Assembly: GCA_002408445.1 (NCBI GenBank)
Contig: DHSK01000132.1
Coordinates: forward strand, 1-8,864
DNA from: Syntrophomonas sp. UBA5288
GTDB lineage: Bacteria; Bacillota; Syntrophomonadia; Syntrophomonadales; Syntrophomonadaceae
Direction of reading: 5' to 3'
Length of the DNA stretch: 8,864 bases
The notes under the pieces were generated by a model. It was not told where the DNA came from and did no database searches. It was given only the letters and a program-made list of their open reading frames with translations. Positions 1-5,512 of this stretch are shown here, piece by piece (position 1 is the first letter of the stretch; every line of letters begins with the position of its first letter). The position numbers and the translations under genes are program-made.

Positions 1-251
1 TATGGATTGGCTCTAACAATTAGGTACATAACGCGTCTGTAGCAAGTACTATCCGATTCATTCGGGCGTTTTTCCGCCCAGCTTTCGGCCAGTTTTCTTG
101 ATATACCGATTTTCGTTTCACCACACTCTATGGTAAAACGGTCAAATAGGGAGTACGTGTATTCGGCATCAATAAATTTGTAACCAAGATTCCTTTTGAA
201 CTCAATGTATCTGTCAAGTAATTCCGAGTAAATGCCTTTAAACCTACTCAT
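1..251 (-). CDS. Tyrosine recombinase, second gene of the cluster (5' part only)
   Basis: This is the first 83 codons of a gene that runs off the left edge of the window. It begins at ATG 251-249, and that ATG overlaps the TGA stop of the preceding recombinase as ATGA, so the two are probably translationally coupled. An AAGGAGG ribosome site lies about 8 bases upstream, inside the end of the preceding gene. The peptide starts MSRFKGIYSELLDRYIEFKR and carries LGYKF and a later WAEKRPNES stretch, which I recognise as typical of the N-terminal SAM-like DNA-binding domain of phage-integrase-type recombinases. The catalytic domain is outside the window, so activity cannot be judged. In RIT-like elements three such genes follow each other with overlaps, and this would be the second. 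The family call is fairly sure; the RIT assignment is inference. Confidence 0.8.
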   Translation of the reverse strand, partial: MSRFKGIYSELLDRYIEFKRNLGYKFIDAEYTYSLFDRFTIECGETKIGISRKLAESWAEKRPNESDSTCYRRVMYLIVRANP

Positions 252-1495
252 GACCTAGCCCTCCTTCCATAGAAAGAGGTACTTACCGGTGGTACGTCAA
301 TTGCGCACTGTCTTAGGGTATCGATATCAATACGGAGATAATAGCGGGTACTTTCCGTGCTTAGGTGTCCGAGTACTTCCGAAATGACCGGAACCGGTGT
401 CTTTCTCTCAAGCAGGATTCCCGCCAGGCTATGCCTTAGCGCATGTGGACCGTGCCTACGGTTTTCAAATTTTATTCCTGCCAGCCTCATATACAGGCAG
501 ATAATGCTGTGCAGTGTTGAGCGGTTCAGTCTGTCATAAGGTGGAATGACATGCAGGAACACATATGGGAGCTCCGACTTGGGCCTTCCGTATTTTAAAT
601 AGTCAATAATTGCTTCCCCGATTTCTGCAAGGAGTGGAAGCTCTAACATTTGGCCTGTTTTGTTCTGCTTCACAATAATTAGGTTCTGCTCCCACAAGAG
701 GCTGTTGAATTTCAGATCGCATACGTCCGTAGCACGTAGGCCAAGTCTAGCAGTAATGAGTATCATCGCATAGTCACGTTTCCCTTTCGGACTGCTTCGA
801 TCAATTGCACCAATCAGCCTTTCCACTTCATCCCTGGTGTAAGTTGAGGGTAGTTTCGGTTGTCTTACCCTCTTGCATTTGGGCACTGTCTTCGAAATGT
901 CGGTTTCTATCAGGTTATTTTCATACAGGAAATAGAGATATCCTTTTAATACTGACAGATTCCTATGCCTAGTATAAGGTGAAGCAAATCCCATGCTATT
1001 AGCATAATCAATGATAATACCTTTATTGATTTCAACAACTGAAGCGATATTCTTTGCGTTAAGATAAATGATAAACTGCCCAAGGTGGTATCGGTATTCA
1101 TCCTCCGTTGTAGCTGATATGCCGTATCCTCTCCGATGTCTGACATATTCAAGCATCGTGAGCCCAACGGGACCGTTCAGCTCACGGAATATCTTACATC
1201 GCCTGAATTTTACGGATTTTGTTTCCATGTATTCCGTAAGGGTATTAACACTTGTAGCAATCTGCTTTTTCCATGGCTTCAGGTCATTGAATGAACCATT
1301 TCCTATCATGTCATATATGAATGCTTCTGCCACATATGCCGTAAAATAAAGCTCTCCATGTTCTGACATGAAAGTTTTCAGGTGGTTCCATGCTGCATGA
1401 TACTGACTCATCATTGATTGGGAATAGCCCATTTTTTTGAGGTAAGCCGCTGTTTCTGTAGTTACTTCCTCAAAAGTTACTTTGCTTAGTTCCAT
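248..1495 (-). CDS. Tyrosine recombinase/integrase, first gene of a probable RIT-like cluster
   Basis: This 415-aa protein is a complete tyrosine site-specific recombinase, which would cut and rejoin DNA at short core sites through a covalent phosphotyrosine. Residues about 10-115 form an extra N-terminal region, about 120-200 the SAM-like core-binding domain (ends RHRNLSVLKGYLYFLYENN), and about 220-395 the catalytic domain. The catalytic set looks intact: Arg254 in GLRATD, Lys279 in KQNKTGQ, His351 and Arg354 in HALRH, His377 in LGHLS, and Tyr386 nine residues after that His. The start at 1495 is supported by GGAGG at 1503-1507, seven bases upstream. Its stop overlaps the start of the next recombinase. 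The extra-long N-terminus fits the first protein of recombinase-in-trio elements better than a phage integrase. No excisionase or cargo gene is visible. Its sites are probably the palindromes just upstream. Confidence 0.9.
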   Translation of the reverse strand: MELSKVTFEEVTTETAAYLKKMGYSQSMMSQYHAAWNHLKTFMSEHGELYFTAYVAEAFIYDMIGNGSFNDLKPWKKQIATSVNTLTEYMETKSVKFRRCKIFRELNGPVGLTMLEYVRHRRGYGISATTEDEYRYHLGQFIIYLNAKNIASVVEINKGIIIDYANSMGFASPYTRHRNLSVLKGYLYFLYENNLIETDISKTVPKCKRVRQPKLPSTYTRDEVERLIGAIDRSSPKGKRDYAMILITARLGLRATDVCDLKFNSLLWEQNLIIVKQNKTGQMLELPLLAEIGEAIIDYLKYGRPKSELPYVFLHVIPPYDRLNRSTLHSIICLYMRLAGIKFENRRHGPHALRHSLAGILLERKTPVPVISEVLGHLSTESTRYYLRIDIDTLRQCAIDVPPVSTSFYGRRARS

Positions 1496-1529
1496 TATTA
1501 GTCCTCCTTTGCTGGTTTAGCATTACTGC

Positions 1530-1553
1530 TTAACCCCAACTATAGAGGGTTAA
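1530..1553. repeat. Palindrome in recombinase element end (TTAACCC / GGGTTAA)
   Basis: Seven-base arms TTAACCC (1530-1536) and GGGTTAA (1547-1553) are separated by 10 bases. Short inverted arms around a spacer of this size resemble a tyrosine recombinase core site, and the palindrome lies between the start of the first recombinase gene and the broken istA. It could instead be an operator for the recombinase genes. Function is inference. Confidence 0.5.
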
Positions 1554-1636
1554 TAATGTAAAGAAAAACAAGACTTTGACACAGGATCTGTGCAGCTTTT
1601 CCAGCCTTACTTTACATTATCATACACTTTACATTA
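1553..1636. repeat. Three copies of CTTTACATTA, one inverted, at the element end
   Basis: ATAATGTAAAG at 1553-1563 is the exact reverse complement of CTTTACATTAT at 1610-1620, and a further direct copy CTTTACATTA lies at 1627-1636. Between the inverted copies is a CACAG-GAT-CTGTG palindrome (1580-1592). The 1627-1636 copy coincides with the point where istA loses its normal sequence. The arrangement suggests recombinase binding or core sites. The repeats are directly visible; the role is inferred. Confidence 0.6.
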
Positions 1637-2352
1637 CCTTTTTTATGACCTTCTGCCGGATTACAAAATAGTGCTTCGAAACCATAATGAGCAGACAGTG
1701 CAGTATATCCGGCCTGCTTTTTAGCATGTGCTCCAAATCCATCCTTAACCGCAACTTTTCCATTGTCAAAAACAACTTTCTCAGGAACTCCACCAAAGAA
1801 GCGAAATGTCCTTACGAACGCTTCCAAGAAGCTCTCCTCATTCTGTCGTCGGTACGCAAACACGATTGGCGCGCAGCTTGAGCAGAGTCTAGCACAGAAT
1901 AAATTTGTCGTTATTTTTTTATTGTGAAGATAAACTTTTGCCTCGCCCCAATCTATTTGTATTGCTTCTCCGGGCGAGAACTCCAAGGGAACGAAAACCT
2001 TAGGCTGCGATCCTTTCATATCTTTAACTTTGCGTCTTACGGTCGATTCTCCCCCGGTAAACCCCCTTTCGGCAACTAAACGGTCATATATTCGCTTGGC
2101 GGTATGACTCTGCTTCTTCAGGTTTTCACGTTCATCCTCATCAAGACAGGCTTGAATAAATTCCACTACTTCATCTGTTATTACCGATGTTTTACGTTCC
2201 GGCGCCTTGCGTTCCCACGGAACAGCACAGCCTTTGCAGTATTTGGCCACCGTATTTCGAGATATGTGCAGTTGTCTGGCTATTTGCCGCTGACTGATGC
2301 CGGATAAATACTTTTGGCGGATTTGTTTGTAATCTTTCACTGTTATAACCAC
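1612..2352 (-). pseudogene. istA: IS21-family transposase IstA, truncated at its C-terminal half
   Basis: This is the N-terminal half of an IS21-family IstA, a DDE transposase that works with the helper ATPase IstB. I prefer the GTG start at 2352-2350 with GAGGTG just upstream; an in-frame GTG at 2409 lies inside the IS end repeats and has no clear ribosome site. From 2352 the peptide is 246 aa, against roughly 400-500 for intact IstA. Residues 18-40 hold a helix-turn-helix (SQRQIARQLHISRNTVAKYC). The catalytic core shows Asp134 in IQIDWGEA and Asp196 in VVFDNGK. The region that normally reads GHEKGNVEN appears as GHKKGNVK and then ends after CMIM, so the third acidic residue is lost at the junction with the recombinase element. 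No istB is present. It is almost certainly inactive. Confidence 0.88.
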
Positions 2353-2448
2353 TCCATTCACCTCTGGGCTCAGCCTAAACTGGCTCAGTGTTTTTATCAA
2401 GTGGCTCACTTTCGCATGAACGTTTTCATCCTTTGTGGCTCAGTTTCA
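1627..2448 (-). mobile_element. IS21-family insertion sequence remnant, left end plus istA 5' half
   Basis: The remnant runs from the IS tip at about 2448 (TG on the minus strand, as in IS21 ends) to the point where the recombinase element cuts istA. The terminal 80 bases carry four CTGAGCCA-type repeats, a feature known for IS21 ends. The rest of istA, istB and the other end are absent from this side, so they may lie beyond the recombinase element or be deleted. The insertion interrupted the plus-strand gene that continues at 2449. Confidence 0.75.
2366..2448 (-). repeat. IS21 terminal repeats, four CTGAGCCA-type copies
   Basis: On the plus strand the copies are GGGCTCAG (2366-2373), TGGCTCAG (2381-2388), TGGCTCAC (2402-2409) and TGGCTCAG (2436-2443), all in the same orientation, and the presumed tip ends CAGTTTCA at 2448. 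Repeated sites of this kind at IS21-family ends bind the transposase. The start-to-start spacings of 15, 21 and 34 bases are irregular. Confidence 0.65.
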
Positions 2449-2941
2449 GATTAGCATTTATAATTTATATCAAAGTGGCGGATATACCTACTTTAGGGTG
2501 AATTTCGACTGGGAATGGTCATCGTGTCCTTTTATTGCTTCAAATACGGACATACTAGGGTTCGGTTGGACCGAAAATATGTATTTGCAAACTGGTTTGT
2601 CTACTAGTTACCAGTATGTAACGTATAAGGATAATTATACGGGTTATACTCGAGAAGTAAACAGTTCAATTGTTTCAGTTAATAGTACAACAAATGCTAA
2701 AAGTACCTTTACTACTATGACAGTTCTCTCAAGTCAACCATTGCAATATGAATGGGCATGTAACGGATACGGAAGTATTCTGCTTAGAAAGGCAGGTACA
2801 GTTCCTGAATGTGAAATGATGATAAAATATGGTAAATCGACTAGTGGTGTTTCTCCAAGTGTATCAATTCCCTGGGGTGTTAGCTTTAGCTTTACTAGTG
2901 GAGTAGCAACAATGGATGAGTGTCCTGTCTATGAGCCGTAA
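2449..2941 (+). pseudogene. N-terminally truncated protein of unknown function, broken by IS21
   Basis: An open frame continues from the IS21 tip to a TAA at 2939-2941, giving about 163 residues of native sequence. The frame can be extended back to a GTG at 2435, but that codon lies inside the IS end and no ribosome site precedes it, so I treat the N-terminus as lost. The remaining peptide is rich in Tyr, Ser, Thr and Trp (for example VNFDWEWSSCPF and SVSIPWGVSFSFTSG), which suggests a mainly beta-strand, exported or surface protein whose signal peptide was removed by the insertion. I do not recognise the family. A strong hairpin terminator follows directly, supporting that this was once a real gene. 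Base composition is AT-rich compared with the two-component genes to the right, consistent with a transferred island. Confidence 0.6.
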
Positions 2942-2945
2942 ATAA

Positions 2946-2989
2946 AATATAAACACAGACGGGGCTATTTACCCCGTCCTGTTTATATT
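2946..2989 (+). terminator. Long hairpin terminator after the truncated gene
   Basis: The left arm 2946-2964 and right arm 2972-2989 pair almost perfectly (ACGGGG/CCCCGT core, then AATATAAACA/TGTTTATATT at the base, with one small interruption), around a 7-base loop. No long T run follows on the plus strand, so it may act mainly as a stable 3' end or work weakly in either direction. Confidence 0.65.
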
Positions 2990-3007
2990 AGCAGGGGGTA
3001 AATATGA

Positions 3008-3445
3008 ATGAAGCTAAAGAAATGCTTATTTATAATTATATTTCTTGTATTAGGTTATATTACCTATAGTTATTACAATAGACCTACTCTTTTTTTTGAA
3101 TCATTTAGAGCAGATAAAGAAATATTTGAGTATGAACCTACACTTAAAGAGTTCGCCGATAGACACAGTAATGAATCAGGTATACTTATTTGTCAGGATA
3201 GAGATAAAAAATTATTTTACATTTTCGGTAATAATGTTCAAACAAAAGGGTTTACTATAAGTAAAAATAGAAAGCTAAATGCTATAAGAATTGATACAGT
3301 AATTGTTGGTAAGAAAGTATCAAGTATAACAGATCCAGTATTTTGTATTCAAATGGGAAAAGAAGTTCCTAAATACATAATCCTAAATGACCGAAGGATT
3401 ACAGTAGCAGAAATTGAAAAAATAAGGGTTTTGGAAACCAAATAG
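3008..3445 (+). CDS. Small membrane-anchored protein of unknown function
   Basis: This 145-aa protein starts at ATG 3008 with AGGGGG at 2993-2998, nine bases upstream; the nearby ATG at 3004 opens only a short frame. Residues about 5-22 (KCLFIIIFLVLGYITYSY) form a single hydrophobic N-terminal segment preceded by lysines, so the rest is probably outside the cytoplasm on a membrane anchor. Cys6 lies before the hydrophobic core, so it is not a lipobox. The remaining 120 residues are mixed charged and hydrophobic with no motif I recognise. It lies 62 bases after the hairpin ending the truncated gene, so it probably has its own promoter or depends on readthrough. It is AT-rich like its left neighbour and belongs to the same accessory stretch. 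The gene is likely real; the function is unknown. Confidence 0.7.
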   Translation: MKLKKCLFIIIFLVLGYITYSYYNRPTLFFESFRADKEIFEYEPTLKEFADRHSNESGILICQDRDKKLFYIFGNNVQTKGFTISKNRKLNAIRIDTVIVGKKVSSITDPVFCIQMGKEVPKYIILNDRRITVAEIEKIRVLETK

Positions 3446-3664
3446 TAACACAACTTGCCGATTATAATTAGGGTAGTTATATGTGGTATATATAATTTAT
3501 CTATTGATAGCCTTTTAAATAATAGATGCTCTAAACTACAAGTCTTTCAATTTCATGTCAAAGAATTAGAAACATATAGCGCAAATTTACGCCCACAAAC
3601 CATTGGCGCTTCAGTGAAAATGTCAAGGTAAGATAGAATACTATGTCCTTGATAAAAAGTGAAA
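3446..3664. other. AT-rich intergenic stretch, possible decayed element
   Basis: No convincing gene is seen. A plus-strand frame with only a TTG start and no ribosome site ends ...FHVKELETYSANLRPQTIG... before a TAA at about 3629, which could be a decayed coding remnant. Direct repeats ATGTCAAAG (3555-3563) and ATGTCAAGG (3620-3628), and inverted AGCGC/GCGCT (3578-3582, 3606-3610), might be traces of an old insertion end. This stretch separates the AT-rich island from the two-component operon. Confidence 0.3.
3623..3652 (-). terminator. Weak hairpin downstream of the response regulator
   Basis: Arms TCAAGG (3623-3628) and CCTTGA (3647-3652) enclose a second short stem ATAG/CTAT. Read on the minus strand, it lies 12 bases past the response regulator stop and is followed by CATTTTC, so it could end the operon transcript, but the T run is short. 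Confidence 0.35.
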
Positions 3665-4336
3665 TTATTTTGTTGTTAGCTTTTGATTGGGGATATCGAA
3701 GCGATAGCCGGTTTTGTAAACAGTTACGATGGCGTCCTGTAAACCTAGCTTGCTGCGCAGGCGCTGAACGTGCATATCGACGGTGCGGGTCTCGCCCATA
3801 TAATCATAGCCCCAAACATGTTCCAGGATTTGTTCGCGCGAAAGGGCAATGGACTGGTTTTGTATGAATAGGGCCAGGAGTTCAAATTCCTTATGGGTGA
3901 GATAAACTTCTTCTCCCTTTTTGCGCACCACCCGCTCTTCCAGACAGATCTCCAGGTCACGGATGACGATGCTCGAATGACTGCGGTAACGTCGTAATAC
4001 CGCAGTCATCCGGGCAATCAGTTCAACCGCTTCAAAGGGTTTGACCATATAATCATCTGCTCCCAGATTGAGCGCCCTGACCTTATCGCTCATCTGATCC
4101 CGGGCCGTAAGAAAAATAACCGGCAACCCTCTATTTTTTAGTTCCTGCAGGATATCGAAACCGCTCATTCCCGGCAGCATCACATCCAAGATCACGATAT
4201 TAAATACTTCTCTGTCCAAGAAATCGAGGGCTGCCTTGCCATCATAAGCCTGCCCCACTTCATAGCCGGCCATTTCAAGGTTCATTCTAATCAGCTCAGA
4301 GATCGACTGATCATCCTCAACCACCAGGACCTTCAT
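3665..4336 (-). CDS. OmpR/PhoB-family response regulator
   Basis: This DNA-binding response regulator is the output half of the two-component system encoded here. From ATG 4336 it is 223 aa, normal for the family. The receiver domain (about 1-115) has the acidic pocket Glu7-Asp8-Asp9, phospho-acceptor Asp51 in ILDVMLPG, Thr77 in FLTARD and Lys99 in VKPF. The winged-helix domain (about 128-214) shows LTHKEFELLALF, SREQILEHVWGYD, TVDMHVQRLRSKLG and the closing YKTGYRF. A TTG immediately before the ATG (4339) is an equally possible start: GGGAG lies 10 bases from the TTG and 13 from the ATG. It is the last gene of the operon, 18 bases after the lipoprotein. All signalling residues are present, so it should be active. 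Its target genes are unknown, but autoregulation of the operon is plausible. Confidence 0.93.
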   Translation of the reverse strand: MKVLVVEDDQSISELIRMNLEMAGYEVGQAYDGKAALDFLDREVFNIVILDVMLPGMSGFDILQELKNRGLPVIFLTARDQMSDKVRALNLGADDYMVKPFEAVELIARMTAVLRRYRSHSSIVIRDLEICLEERVVRKKGEEVYLTHKEFELLALFIQNQSIALSREQILEHVWGYDYMGETRTVDMHVQRLRSKLGLQDAIVTVYKTGYRFDIPNQKLTTK

Positions 4337-4354
4337 CAATTTAAAGACGCTCCC

Positions 4355-5470
4355 TTATTTTAATTCAAAAAAGAATAGAGAACTAACTTTCCCTTCACTT
4401 CGATCCACAAGCACATGTAACGGCGAACCCGCTTTGTCCATATAGCGCAGGGTCCCCGTATCCTTTACGAAGCTATCAAAGCGGTAGCCTGACAAGTTCT
4501 TTTGATCTAAAAACTGCTCCGCGATCTCCCGCAGCTTTTCTTCATTGTTTTCCAGTCCGGCTATCGGTTCTTTATCAAGCGAGTGATTTGATTCCTCTAC
4601 GGCACAGACCTTCCCGCTCAAGGCATCTATCTGAGCGCCATATCTTATGAACCTGCCCTCCAGCGGGGCAATGTTTTTCCAGGATACAAACCAGTTTTTT
4701 TCTCCTTTATCTCCTTCAAATAACCGGACCTGCTCGATCAAGCCGCTGGTATCCACTGCGCCGTAATACTCCTTTATACTTGCCTGGGCCATTTTAATCG
4801 CTTCAGGCCGGTCGATCTTCAAATCATTTCCCTGCAAGGTGTAAGCGAGCTGCTGCGAAAATTCAAATCCGCTTACAGCGCCGGCCTCGTTAAAGTAAAG
4901 CATGATAAATTGGTCCGGTCCGTATCGGAATTCTACACTAATTCCTTCCATATAGGAACTGGAGGCTTCGAAAAGGTTTACGGGAACTTCTTTGACCAGA
5001 TCATATTTATCCATAAAAGCTAAAGCAGTTTTCTGATAGGATAACACATCCTGTCGGGTGATAACCTTGTGATCCCGGTGCGGACGGTAGCGCAACTGCA
5101 CCACTTCACCCGATTGAGCATCAATTTGAGCCGAATATACGGGATTATTGCTATCTTTAGCTACCCACCAGCTAAGCTTCCAATACGGATTCTTCCATCG
5201 AATTCCATTGTCTTCAATGAGCGCCGCTTTTTGAATCAAATTTTTATCAATGCTCTGAATATTAAAGTACTGCTTAAAAGCAGCTTCGGCCTTCTCCACT
5301 GCTTCCGCCTGCTGAATGGAAACGGTAGAATGCGCGGCTTTTTCAATCCCATTTGCCGCTTTTTGTTTGGTGGAATATACGGCATTCTTTTCCGTACCTT
5401 CCGTCTGGCACCCTCCCATGCCCAGCAACAACAGCAGGATCAGACCAACACTTAAACTTTTCTTAAACAT
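4355..5470 (-). CDS. Lipoprotein with four PepSY-like repeats, two-component accessory protein
   Basis: The 371-aa protein starts at ATG 5470, chosen because GAGGAGAG (5476-5483) precedes it; an upstream in-frame ATG at 5491 has no ribosome site. The N-terminus (MFKKSLSVGLILLLLLGMGG then Cys21) is a lipoprotein signal peptide, so the mature protein is anchored outside the membrane. Four modules each end in a similar strand-turn-strand: YSAQIDAQSGEVVQL (about 112-126), IMLYFNEAGAVSGFE, YGAQIDALSGKVCAV (about 277-291) and LHVLVDRSEGKVSSL (about 351-365). This pattern resembles PepSY or YpeB/YcdB-like proteins, which are known as protease inhibitors or envelope accessory proteins. Lying between the kinase and the regulator with short gaps, it probably modulates or feeds the kinase. 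The exact ligand is unknown. Confidence 0.8.
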   Translation of the reverse strand: MFKKSLSVGLILLLLLGMGGCQTEGTEKNAVYSTKQKAANGIEKAAHSTVSIQQAEAVEKAEAAFKQYFNIQSIDKNLIQKAALIEDNGIRWKNPYWKLSWWVAKDSNNPVYSAQIDAQSGEVVQLRYRPHRDHKVITRQDVLSYQKTALAFMDKYDLVKEVPVNLFEASSSYMEGISVEFRYGPDQFIMLYFNEAGAVSGFEFSQQLAYTLQGNDLKIDRPEAIKMAQASIKEYYGAVDTSGLIEQVRLFEGDKGEKNWFVSWKNIAPLEGRFIRYGAQIDALSGKVCAVEESNHSLDKEPIAGLENNEEKLREIAEQFLDQKNLSGYRFDSFVKDTGTLRYMDKAGSPLHVLVDRSEGKVSSLFFFELK

Positions 5471-5475
5471 GACTT

Positions 5476-5483
5476 CTCTCCTC
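5476..5483 (-). promoter_or_regulatory. Ribosome binding site that sets the lipoprotein start
   Basis: GAGGAGAG on the minus strand lies five bases from ATG 5470. It decides for this start over ATG 5491, which would put seven extra residues (MKARREV) before the signal peptide and has only AT-rich sequence upstream. Confidence 0.75.
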
Positions 5484-5512
5484 GCTTTCATTTTTTGTAT
5501 TCTAATGAAAGC

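Larger units (their letters stand above)
1..1636 (-). mobile_element. RIT-like tyrosine recombinase element, one end only
   Basis: Two overlapping tyrosine recombinase genes and a repeat-rich end (1530-1636) make up this part of a mobile element; the rest lies left of the window. The end abuts a broken istA gene, so it appears to have inserted into an IS21 copy. I place the boundary between 1620 and 1636, where istA coding sense stops and a CTTTACATTA copy spans the junction. The exact point cannot be fixed without the uninterrupted IS or the other end. Established knowledge: RIT elements carry three overlapping tyrosine recombinase genes. The third gene is not seen here, so a Tn554-like or other recombinase cluster remains possible. 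Confidence 0.6.

Noticed and set aside
3643..3867. 74-aa plus-strand open frame over the end of the response regulator
   Set aside because: It is antisense to the conserved winged-helix domain, and the peptide composition is not protein-like.
5069..5455. 128-aa plus-strand open frame opposite the lipoprotein gene
   Set aside because: It is antisense to a well-supported gene and has no ribosome site or recognisable motif.
5471..5491. Upstream ATG (5491) as the lipoprotein start
   Set aside because: It has no ribosome site, while ATG 5470 has GAGGAGAG at the right distance and gives a normal lipoprotein signal peptide.
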